8,365 bases of DNA from Candidatus Woesearchaeota archaeon. GTDB taxonomy: Archaea; Nanobdellota; Nanobdellia; Woesearchaeales; UBA12501. Below, in pieces: positions 1-5,199 of this stretch. The stretch covers positions 1-8,365 of the forward strand of contig WJJV01000083.1 in NCBI GenBank assembly GCA_014729495.1. Reading direction: 5' to 3'. Both the position numbers and the translations under genes were made by a program. The notes beneath the pieces were generated by a model. It was not told where the DNA came from. It was given only the letters and a program-made list of their open reading frames with translations, and did not search any database. The first letter of the stretch is position 1. Each line of letters begins with the position of its first letter.

Positions 1-188
1 GAAAACCCTCAGAAATCAAAGATGCTCAAAAACCAAAGGTTTTTGGCATGCCGATAATCCAGAAGGATTATCGAGCATTTCTGGGGTGTCAAAAATGCTG
101 TGCATTTTTGAACATGGCACCTCTCGCACTAAAGTGCGGGGCATTAAACCCAATGAAAATAGCTTGGTGCCATTTTCAATAAAGTACA
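1..188. other. Cluster of stem-loops downstream of the RelA/SpoT gene
   Basis: This non-coding stretch is packed with perfect short inverted repeats. Stems pair 28-34 with 38-44 (loop AAA), 53-60 with 65-72 (loop AGAA), 89-98 with 102-111 (loop TGT), 125-129 with 134-138 (loop TAAA) and 154-160 with 172-178. Longer-range pairings are also possible: 10-14 with 79-83, 22-27 with 73-78 (closing a branched structure around the first two hairpins) and 116-121 with 166-171. It lies just beyond the stop codon of the minus-strand gene, so it could be that gene's 3' UTR or terminator region, or the end of a structured RNA or mobile element starting outside the window. No convincing sequence match to the 4813/8226 repeat was seen. 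The structure is visible; the role is unknown. Confidence 0.6.
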
Positions 189-2087
189 TCAGTCAGCTTT
201 CTTTACATCAATCACTCCATCTATATCTCTTATATCCTTGGCAAGATCCCTGAATTGCAGGTCATCAGGCATGACCATCTTCAATGTGATAACAACCCTC
301 TCTTTCTTTGCCCTTGTGTAGATGGAATGTATGTTTACTTTCTTGAGCGCTATGAGGTTGAGTATCTCTGCTAGTATGCCTACCCTGTCCTGGACAACAA
401 TCCTTGTCTTTGAAGAGCCCTTTGGCTTCTCTTTCCATCTGACTGCAGCCATCCTCTTGTTTGGCAGGCTGCCCAGTGTCCTGCAGTCCTTCCTGTGGAC
501 TGTTATCTTTCCATCCTTAGTGTAGAATGCTATGATAGGATCTCCATAACCAGGATTGCAGCATTTGGAGAACTTGAGGGGAGCTTTCTTGCTCAGTATT
601 TCTATGCTCTTGGACACATCCTCTTTCTCCTTGCCATCCTCCTTTTCGCGCGTGTCAATGGAGATGTTGAGCTCTGATTTTATCTTGCTTCTTGCTTTTG
701 ATGTCTTCACGAAGTTAAGCCAGTTCCTTGACGGCTTTGCATTCCTCTTGGTTATGATGTTAACTATATCTCCGTTCTTGAGCTTATAATCAAGAGGCAC
801 AACTATATTGTTGACCTCTGCCTGAGAGCACTGGCTTCCTATGTTAGTATGCACTGCATAAGCGAAATCAATAGGTGTGGAGCCCACAGGCAGGGATATA
901 GGATCCCCTTTTGGAGTGAAGACCACTATCTCATTCTCGAACAGGTCTATCTTCAGGGATTCTATGAACTCCTGAGCTGTCTTTGAGTCCCTCTTCCAGT
1001 CAAGCAGCTGCTTAAGCCAGCTCATTCTCCTGTCAAATTTCTTGTCACGCTCTTCTCCTTTATATCTCCAGTGCGCTGCTATTCCCTCCTCTGCCATGTG
1101 ATGCATATCCTTTGTCCTGATCTGAACCTCCATTATCCTTCCGAATTCACTCATCACTGAAGTATGAAGGGACTGGTATCCATTGGCCTTTGGCACTGAT
1201 ATGTAATCCTTGAACCTTCCTGGCATTGGCTTGTAAAGCTCGTGAAGTATACCCAGCGCTGCATAGCATTCAGGTATTGTGCTGGTCACTATCCTTATAG
1301 CTATCAGGTCATAGATCTCATTGAAGTCCTTGCCCTCTTTCTTCATCTTCTGATATATTGAGAAGAAGTACTTTGCCCTTCCGTCTATCTCAGTCTCTAT
1401 ACCCCTCTCCTTGAGCTTGTTATTTATTGTATCAATCAATGACTTGGCTCTTGCCTCCCTTTCCTGTCTCTTTGCTGCTATCTTGTCCCTCAGCAGATTA
1501 TATGCTTCAGGATCAAGATGCTTCAGAGTCAGATCCTCAAGCTCTCCTTTCATCTTCCACATACCCAGCTTGTGGGCTATGGGAGCAAATATCTCAAGAG
1601 TCTCTTTGGCAATCCTCTTCTGCTTGTCCTCCCTGAAATAGTTCAGGGTCATCATGTTATGCAGCCTGTCAGCAAGCTTTATCAGCATGACCCTTATGTC
1701 TTTTGCTGTTGCCAGAAGTATCTTCCTGAGGTTCTCTGCCTTATACTCCTCTTTTGAGTCAAACTGGACACCGGTTATCTTTGTCACACCCTCTACAAGA
1801 TTGACGATCTCTGTGCCAAAGTTCTTCCTGACAGAATCAAGAGAGACGCATCCATCCTCTACGCAGTCATGCAGGAGAGCAGCGCAGATTGTTGCTGAAT
1901 CAGCTCTGAAACCCGCAAGTATCTTGGCAGTCTCGACAGGGTGCACAATATAGGGTTCACCAGACCTTCTCACCTGTCCTGTATGGACTTCCTTGGCAAA
2001 ATCATAGGCTTTCTTTATCAGCTGCTGATTAGCCTTTGGATTGGTCTTAAGCACTTCTTCTATAAGTCCTGCGTATAGTTCCGGCAT
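189..2087 (-). CDS. rsh: RelA/SpoT-family (p)ppGpp synthetase/hydrolase, long RSH, helical domain missing
   Basis: A 632-residue RSH that should make (p)ppGpp from ATP and GTP/GDP and hydrolyse it again. The HD hydrolase domain (about 20-185) keeps R41, H49, the HDCVED motif (73-78) and KLADRLHNM (D140). The synthetase domain (about 235-345) keeps YDLIAIR, GRFKDY (291-294 is RFKD, the motif type of bifunctional Rel/SpoT rather than the EXDD of RelA), NGYQSLHT and EVQIRT (E320). TGS follows at about 385-446, then a Cys-rich segment (C509, C510, H531, C535) and a C-terminal ACT domain (about 560-632). All catalytic motifs are intact, so both activities are expected. Bacterial long RSHs have about 700-740 residues; here only some 38 residues separate the KTSKARSKIK motif from KCCNPG, so the helical domain is absent. 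The usual GHRC of TGS is GSQC. The ATG at 2087 is preferred over a TTG at 2108 because an SD-like GAGGGG (minus strand, 2101-2106) precedes it by about 12 nt and overlaps the TTG. RSHs are rare in archaea, so bacterial origin by transfer is likely. Confidence 0.95.
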   Translation of the reverse strand: MPELYAGLIEEVLKTNPKANQQLIKKAYDFAKEVHTGQVRRSGEPYIVHPVETAKILAGFRADSATICAALLHDCVEDGCVSLDSVRKNFGTEIVNLVEGVTKITGVQFDSKEEYKAENLRKILLATAKDIRVMLIKLADRLHNMMTLNYFREDKQKRIAKETLEIFAPIAHKLGMWKMKGELEDLTLKHLDPEAYNLLRDKIAAKRQEREARAKSLIDTINNKLKERGIETEIDGRAKYFFSIYQKMKKEGKDFNEIYDLIAIRIVTSTIPECYAALGILHELYKPMPGRFKDYISVPKANGYQSLHTSVMSEFGRIMEVQIRTKDMHHMAEEGIAAHWRYKGEERDKKFDRRMSWLKQLLDWKRDSKTAQEFIESLKIDLFENEIVVFTPKGDPISLPVGSTPIDFAYAVHTNIGSQCSQAEVNNIVVPLDYKLKNGDIVNIITKRNAKPSRNWLNFVKTSKARSKIKSELNISIDTREKEDGKEKEDVSKSIEILSKKAPLKFSKCCNPGYGDPIIAFYTKDGKITVHRKDCRTLGSLPNKRMAAVRWKEKPKGSSKTRIVVQDRVGILAEILNLIALKKVNIHSIYTRAKKERVVITLKMVMPDDLQFRDLAKDIRDIDGVIDVKKAD

Positions 2088-2137
2088 TTTAATCTGATTA
2101 CCCCTCAAATAGAGTTTCTCTGATGCTTATGAAAAGT

Positions 2138-2153
2138 ATTATATAATATATAT
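2138..2153 (-). promoter_or_regulatory. TATA-rich promoter of the RelA/SpoT gene
   Basis: A run of alternating A and T lies about 55-60 nt before the ATG at 2087. With the usual archaeal spacing of about 26 nt, transcription would start near 2119. That leaves a leader of about 30 nt holding the GAGGGG SD-like site. The tract is nearly symmetric, so it could also serve the divergent gene. Confidence 0.5.
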
Positions 2154-2177
2154 TGTTTGCGGTATTATATTGCAGAT

Positions 2178-2214
2178 ATCCCTGCTGTATAATATGCATA
2201 AGGACAGCAGGGGT
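2178..2214 (+). promoter_or_regulatory. Inverted repeat around a TATA-like box, candidate operator or 5' UTR hairpin
   Basis: A perfect 9-bp inverted repeat, CCCTGCTGT (2180-2188) and ACAGCAGGG (2204-2212), flanks 15 nt containing TATAATATGCAT. It lies 43-79 nt upstream of the lipoprotein start. If the enclosed TATA is the promoter, transcription would begin near 2215, just past the repeat, so a dimeric regulator binding here would block TBP. If instead the upstream TATTATAT (2163-2170) is the promoter, the repeat would fold as a hairpin in the leader RNA. The repeat is directly seen; both roles are inference. Confidence 0.45.
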
Positions 2215-2256
2215 AAACAGAAGTGGTCAGAGTGCAAAGAACAAGGAGGTGTTTAA

Positions 2257-2772
2257 ATGCAATCTAGAATTCATGACAGCAGTATTCTGATATTGCTCGC
2301 TATACTGTCGACAGTATCTGTCTTATTGCTGACTGCAGGATGCTCTCAGGTTCCTGAGGATGCTGGAGAGATCATAGAAGGGACAGGAGATGGGACAGAT
2401 GATGCCAGCAGTGGCGGCGCTGACGGTGATTCAAAGGATGAAATGGCTGCTGAGGAGTGCAATGACCAGTGCTATGAGATAAATGCATGGTGCGCCAGGG
2501 ATAAATTCTATGCATGCGTGCAGGAGCCTGGATGCAAGAAGCAGGTGTTTGTCAAGGAATGTGATGAAGGATACACATGCGAGAACAATTTCTTCTGTGT
2601 CAAGGAAGGCGAACCTAAGGAAGGCATCCTTGTAATGGAACAGCTCATGCAGGCAGCACCTTCAATCCAGGGTGAGCCAGGGGATGATTTCAAGCTTGAC
2701 TTCCTGGGTGAAGAACTTTCATGCACTGTTACAGAGATACTCAGCAGAACAGCTCTATTTGAGTGCGAGTGA
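2257..2772 (+). CDS. Putative secreted lipoprotein with a cysteine-rich domain, unknown function
   Basis: This 171-residue protein is predicted to be exported and lipid-anchored. Residues 8-28 form a hydrophobic signal segment ending in LLTAGC, a lipobox-like motif with C29 as the candidate lipidated residue (Thr at -3 is slightly unusual). A low-complexity linker rich in Gly, Asp, Ser and Glu spans about 34-66. The next part has eight cysteines in 47 residues (68, 72, 79, 87, 93, 102, 108, 114), suggesting four disulfides in a small extracytoplasmic domain. A C-terminal part (about 119-171) adds C156 and C170 and may form a small beta-rich unit. The start is firm: a strong SD, AAGGAGGTG (2243-2251), lies 5 nt before the ATG. 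That makes it the best-supported leadered message in the window. I recognise no family. It is divergent from the RelA/SpoT gene across a shared AT-rich promoter region. Confidence 0.8.
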   Translation: MQSRIHDSSILILLAILSTVSVLLLTAGCSQVPEDAGEIIEGTGDGTDDASSGGADGDSKDEMAAEECNDQCYEINAWCARDKFYACVQEPGCKKQVFVKECDEGYTCENNFFCVKEGEPKEGILVMEQLMQAAPSIQGEPGDDFKLDFLGEELSCTVTEILSRTALFECE

Positions 2773-2799
2773 ACATTGCAGAGAAGGGTTTTAGTTCAA

Positions 2800-2817
2800 T
2801 TTTTTTCTTTTCTTTTA
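2800..2817 (+). terminator. T-rich transcription terminator after the lipoprotein gene
   Basis: A pyrimidine tract with three T runs (seven, four and four T) starts 28 nt after the lipoprotein stop codon. Archaeal RNA polymerase typically terminates at such T tracts without a hairpin, and no stem precedes it here. It separates this gene from the MarC promoter. Confidence 0.6.
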
Positions 2818-2844
2818 TCGTTTATTGCTTAACATATCAATAGA

Positions 2845-2853
2845 TTTTTATAT
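2845..2853 (+). promoter_or_regulatory. TATA box of the MarC-family gene
   Basis: TTTTTATAT lies with its TATA core (2849-2852) 26 nt before the ATG at 2875. This places the transcription start at or next to the start codon (leaderless message). It also rules out the in-frame TTG at 2857, which would lie upstream of the predicted transcription start. Confidence 0.65.
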
Positions 2854-2874
2854 CACTTGCCTTTCTTGATTCTT

Positions 2875-3474
2875 ATGATACAATACATCATATCATTCCT
2901 GGTCATGCTTAATCCTTTCGCTATGTTCCTCTATCTTCATCCTGTGATGAAAAACCTGAAGCACAGGGATTTCCTTATAGTTCTTCTCAAGGCAACTGTG
3001 ATATCATTCGCAATATTCGCTCTCTTTCTTCTTTCAGGCAATCTGCTTTTTGAGAAAGTGTTACAGATTCACTTTGACGCTTTCAGAATTTTTGGAGGAA
3101 TAATCATATTCTCATTCTCTTACTTCTTCATTGTCAAGGGCCAGAAGGCTTTTATACACATGAAAGAGGATCTTGATGATCTTGCTTCTGAGATAGCCCT
3201 TCCGTTCATGGTAGGAGCAGGGACAATATCTGTGTCTGTACTCATGGGATATGAGATGGATAACACCATTGGCATAATAGCTCTTCTGATTGTGATGGCA
3301 ATCAATTATCTGATGATAATCTTCCTTAAGTTCATCAGGGAAAAGCTGGCCAACAGGCACCTAAGAGTGGCTTTTGACAAGAACATGGAGGTTCTGCTGA
3401 GGCTCACAGGATTCTTCATAGGTGCAATAGGTATCAATATGATAATGACAGGCATAAGAAACTTCTTCTTCTGA
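2875..3474 (+). CDS. MarC-family (UPF0056) integral membrane protein
   Basis: A 199-residue membrane protein matching the MarC/SNATA family along its whole length. Family hallmarks are a first helix leading into LNPFAMFLYLHPV (12-24, the counterpart of the common DPxGNxPxF motif), GGIIIFSFSYFFIVKG (74-89), ALPFMVGAGTISV (108-120, compare the family's PLLAGPGAIS) and the C-terminal LRLTGFFIGAIGINMIMTGI (175-194). Six transmembrane segments are plausible (about 2-24, 35-56, 69-87, 107-125, 131-153, 175-198), the family's usual topology. Some members are reported as neutral amino-acid transporters; E. coli MarC has no settled substrate, so the substrate here is open. The Asp of the first motif is replaced by Asn (N13). 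The ATG at 2875 is chosen because the TATA core lies 26 nt upstream; a TTG 18 nt earlier is rejected. It is probably a single-gene transcript. Confidence 0.88.
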   Translation: MIQYIISFLVMLNPFAMFLYLHPVMKNLKHRDFLIVLLKATVISFAIFALFLLSGNLLFEKVLQIHFDAFRIFGGIIIFSFSYFFIVKGQKAFIHMKEDLDDLASEIALPFMVGAGTISVSVLMGYEMDNTIGIIALLIVMAINYLMIIFLKFIREKLANRHLRVAFDKNMEVLLRLTGFFIGAIGINMIMTGIRNFFF

Positions 3475-3538
3475 GAATGTATGCTTGGCCAGCAGATGCA
3501 TGCTCTGGCAGCAGCCTGCACATGTCCATTAAACATCA

Positions 3539-3549
3539 TATTAATATAC
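3539..3549 (+). promoter_or_regulatory. TATA-like promoter of the YkgJ-like gene
   Basis: TATTAATATAC has a TATA core at 3545-3548, 26 nt before the ATG at 3571. That suits a leaderless transcript. No SD precedes the ATG. The 96-bp gap upstream also holds weak GC-rich palindromes at 3492-3513, possibly the end of the MarC transcript. Confidence 0.5.
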
Positions 3550-3570
3550 TTCCTGTTGGAATCCTAAGGC

Positions 3571-4053
3571 ATGAGTGGCGCAGTGAAGAACGAAGCAGAG
3601 AAGATCGCAGTGAAAGCGAGGAAGAGCATCAGCAGTTTCTGCTATGAGGAATGCAGGTCATACTGCTGCAGGAAAGGCTATCTTATAATCAATGGATTCG
3701 AGGCTGACCTTCTGACAGACAGGATGGCTGATGAGTTTGAGAGTAGAGGCATGCTCAAAAAACTAGAGAATGGCAATTACTCGCTATTTCTTGGCTCAAA
3801 TGATGGGCCGTGCCCTCAGTTAAATGAGTTCAAGTGCAGCATACACATGAATCCAAAAAGACCAAGAGCATGCAGGGATTTTCCTGTATTTGTGGATCAT
3901 GAAAACAAGACTGTCAGGCTTTCCCACAGATGCCTTGCTGTGAAACAAGGAATGTTCTATGCTTTTGTAAAGCAGTGGATGGCTATAGATTACAGGGTGA
4001 CAGAGAGCGATCCTTTCTATGATGCAGACAGGTATGATTCTTTCAGCAGATGA
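3571..4053 (+). CDS. YkgJ-family (UPF0153-like) cysteine-cluster protein
   Basis: A 160-residue cytoplasmic protein with the YkgJ-type cysteine pattern, thought to bind zinc or an iron-sulfur cluster; no biochemical role is settled for the family. The N-terminal part has C24, C28, C32 and C33 (C-x3-C-x3-CC). The second half has C81, C89 in KCSIH and C101 in the signature RPRACRDFPV (compare the family's RPxxCRxFP), then C121 in HRCLAV. That gives eight cysteines, enough for one or two metal sites. No signal peptide or membrane helix is seen. The start ATG has a TATA core 26 nt upstream. The stop codon lies 73 bp before the start chosen for the next gene, which has its own promoter, so co-transcription is not required. 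The family assignment rests on the Cys spacing and the CRxFP motif. Confidence 0.78.
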   Translation: MSGAVKNEAEKIAVKARKSISSFCYEECRSYCCRKGYLIINGFEADLLTDRMADEFESRGMLKKLENGNYSLFLGSNDGPCPQLNEFKCSIHMNPKRPRACRDFPVFVDHENKTVRLSHRCLAVKQGMFYAFVKQWMAIDYRVTESDPFYDADRYDSFSR

Positions 4054-4096
4054 TCCTGCAAAGCAGGCATGTTTTCTGAATATCTGCCTGACAACA

Positions 4097-4104
4097 TTTA
4101 TAAA
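4097..4104 (+). promoter_or_regulatory. TATA box of the DedA/VTT-family gene
   Basis: TTTATAAA, a near-consensus archaeal TATA box, has its TATA core starting 28 nt before the ATG at 4127. This supports that start codon and a leaderless message. Confidence 0.7.
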
Positions 4105-4126
4105 TAATCATTCCAATCATGATCTT

Positions 4127-4699
4127 ATGGATGATGAACTGCTGAATAAGATAAGGAGATACAGCACTTTCTTTGCAATGCTTGCTTTCATCATAATATG
4201 GACTGTGCTGGTGTTTGCAGTAGGTCCAAGGAATCTTGTTGAGATGATGGGAGTGCATCAGACATATCTTGTCGTTTTCTTCCTTGCGATCTTCGGCGCA
4301 TTGTCATCACTGACAACTGTATCAATATATCCTGCAATAGGAACATTTGCAGCAGGAGGTACAAACCCCCTGATACTGGGCATAGTCTCTGGTATAGGCC
4401 TAACAATAGGCGACAGCTTCTTCTTCTTTTTCGGAAAAGAAGCGAGAGTATTCTTCTCCAGAAAGAACAAGCAGAGGCTCAGGAGGTTCATAAAGAGAGT
4501 TGAGAAGAGGAGATGGCTTATTCCCATAGTCACTTACATCTATGTGGCTTTCACTCCTTTTCCCAACAATGTTCTGATAGGAGCATTGGCTGTGACAGGC
4601 TACAGGTTCAGGAAGCTTCTCCCGCCTCTGCTGCTCGGCGACCTAACACTTCCCCTTGTTGTCTCATTCCTTACAGTCTATGGCATGAGAGTATTCTGA
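4127..4699 (+). CDS. DedA/VTT-domain (SNARE-associated type) membrane protein
   Basis: A 190-residue protein with several hydrophobic segments (about 13-33, 46-74, 80-102, 131-158, 165-186). It carries the VTT/DedA core: a re-entrant-like stretch with Pro and Gly (YPAIGTFAAGGTNP, 68-81), a Gly-rich helix into GDSFFFFFGKEA (95-106, compare the family's G.....F..GR) and a basic cytoplasmic segment (about 111-129). Next is TYIYVAFTPFPNNVLIGALAVTGYRF (136-161), matching the family's proline motif and the following glycines. DedA relatives are tied to proton-motive-force-dependent envelope homeostasis and some flip phospholipid carriers; the substrate here is unknown. The ATG at 4127 is chosen because a TATA box lies 26-28 nt upstream. 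The open frame reaches back to 4019 inside the previous gene, but those 36 residues lack conserved features. The structured repeat array follows. Confidence 0.82.
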   Translation: MDDELLNKIRRYSTFFAMLAFIIIWTVLVFAVGPRNLVEMMGVHQTYLVVFFLAIFGALSSLTTVSIYPAIGTFAAGGTNPLILGIVSGIGLTIGDSFFFFFGKEARVFFSRKNKQRLRRFIKRVEKRRWLIPIVTYIYVAFTPFPNNVLIGALAVTGYRFRKLLPPLLLGDLTLPLVVSFLTVYGMRVF

Positions 4700-4707
4700 T
4701 GCTATTG

Positions 4708-4728
4708 ATTTTAGTTTATTTTAACTTT
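4708..4728 (+). terminator. T-rich tract after the DedA-family gene
   Basis: Three T runs (four, three and four T) within 21 nt start 8 nt after the stop codon. This is a plausible archaeal T-tract terminator, and it directly abuts the first repeat copy. Confidence 0.35.
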
Positions 4729-4793
4729 CTCCTTGCCTCTCAGGTAAGGTGCTGCTAACGCAATGTTGGAGAGGTGGCCAAGGTTTTATATAG
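4729..4793 (+). repeat. Copy A: partial, diverged left module of the structured repeat
   Basis: This segment aligns with the 5' part of the copies at 4813 and 8226. It shares CTCCT-G-CCTCTC (4729-4741), GGTAAG then GTGCTGCTA (4743-4757), and GGAGAGGTGGC (4768-4778) followed by a T run. The stem still forms (4736-4741 with 4769-4774), but the A at 4742 breaks the longer pairing seen in the other copies. Similarity ends near 4790, before the GCAGCAAC arm, so it is a truncated or decayed copy. Its last bases include the TATA-like sequence used as promoter candidate for copy B. Confidence 0.65.
4784..4792 (+). promoter_or_regulatory. Candidate TATA box for the structured RNA of copy B
   Basis: TTTTATATA has its TATA core (4787-4790) 26 nt before 4813, the first base conserved between copies B and C. 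The spacing equals that of the protein-gene promoters here, so transcription is predicted to start at about 4813-4815. Confidence 0.5.
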
Positions 4794-4812
4794 ATTCTTT
4801 AGAACCATTAAA

Positions 4813-5015
4813 CTCCTAGCCTCTCCGATATGTTGCTGCTACCCCCTATGTCGGAGAGGTGGCGCATTCTTTTGGCTTTAGTCAGGTAGCAACAACAAGG
4901 ACGAATATTGAGTGTAGAGGGAAAACCAGTTACGTAAGTTCTGGTTTTCCCTTTACGAGTAGGACAAATTGCGAAGCAATTTGGCCGTATATGAGTCCAC
5001 TGTTGTTGTTGCTGC
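4813..5015 (+). ncRNA. Copy B: complete structured repeat element, candidate novel non-coding RNA
   Basis: About 200 nt with extensive base pairing and no convincing reading frame. From the 5' end: stem P1 pairs 4820-4828 with 4851-4859 (9 bp). The P1 loop segment 4831-4843 can pair with 4885-4897 (12 of 13), which would make a pseudoknot. The same 3' segment (4886-4898) is also complementary to 5003-5015 (13 bp including one G-U), with GGAC/GTCC (4899-4902 with 4995-4998) stacked inside and a possible tandem G-A pair next to it, forming a long closing stem. Within it lie a hairpin pairing 4918-4929 with 4941-4952, extended by four pairs (4914-4917 with 4953-4956), and a hairpin pairing 4965-4972 with 4976-4983 around loop GAA. 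Copy C conserves the layout with compensating base changes. G-U pairs make sense only on the plus strand. A TATA core lies 26 nt before 4813. The RNA function is unknown; a DNA-level role in recombination is the main alternative. Confidence 0.6.
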
Positions 5016-5043
5016 AATATAAATTAAAAACTCTCTTTCTTGA

Positions 5044-5115
5044 CCGTGTACGAATCCAATGTTGTTGTTGCTGCCTGCAGTAACTTAATATTAATTATCT
5101 ATTTTTGTTGCTGCC
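5044..5115 (+). repeat. Additional right-arm copies of the structured repeat
   Basis: Bases 5044-5074 repeat the 3' arm of copy B (4985-5015) with 27 of 31 identities, ending in the same GTTGTTGTTGCTGC. A shorter remnant, TTGTTGCTGCC, is at 5105-5115. Each could pair with a GCAGCAAC-type left arm. The ATCC at 5054-5057 matches the GGAT of copy C's left arm rather than the GGAC of copy B, suggesting the remnant of another copy. The rest of 5016-5160 is AT-rich with no gene seen. Confidence 0.6.
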
Positions 5116-5169
5116 ATAAAAGTAGGGAAACTATCTTTGATATTCTGAATACATGATAGTCACCAAATA

Positions 5170-5177
5170 TTTATAAA
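5170..5177 (+). promoter_or_regulatory. TATA box of msrA
   Basis: TTTATAAA has its TATA core starting 28 nt before the ATG at 5200, identical in sequence and spacing to the promoter of the DedA-family gene. It supports a leaderless msrA message. Confidence 0.7.
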
Positions 5178-5199
5178 CATAGGCATCCCATGCAATATC

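Noticed and set aside
322..1953. Several plus-strand open frames opposite the RelA/SpoT gene
   Set aside because: They lie antisense to a gene with complete conserved motifs, have no promoter or SD, and encode low-complexity Leu/Ser-rich sequence typical of antisense frames.
2857..2874. TTG start extending the MarC-family protein by six residues
   Set aside because: It lies only 8 nt after the TATA core, upstream of the predicted transcription start, and has no SD.
4019..4126. N-terminal extension of the DedA-family protein overlapping the YkgJ-like gene
   Set aside because: A consensus TATA box lies inside this stretch, 26-28 nt before the ATG at 4127, and the 36 extra residues are not hydrophobic or family-like.
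3571..4699. Operon of the YkgJ-like and DedA-family genes
   Set aside because: The DedA-family gene has its own near-consensus TATA box in the 73-bp gap and no SD, so separate transcripts are more likely; read-through is not excluded.
4768..4826. tRNA-Ser-like gene, including a circularly permuted form
   Set aside because: GGAGAGGTGGCC and CCTCTCCG resemble the two acceptor strands of a tRNA-Ser, and in copies B and C the 3' strand precedes the 5' strand. However, no T-loop (GGTTCRANTCC) or anticodon arm can be placed, and the GGAGAGG to CCTCTCC distance between copies A and B is only 59 nt.
4808..5083. Short open frames across copy B on both strands (69 and 74 codons)
   Set aside because: They come from the CAACAACAA and TTGTTGTTG tracts and hairpins, have runs of Gln, Cys or Leu, lack promoters or SD sites, and are not kept in copy C.
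4813..5115. Integron attC-like recombination sites or a CRISPR array
   Set aside because: The elements are folded and lie after genes, but I see no paired GTTRRRY/RYYYAAC core with fixed layout, no integrase gene, and neighbouring genes lie in mixed orientations. Direct repeats with unique spacers of even length, as in CRISPR, are absent.
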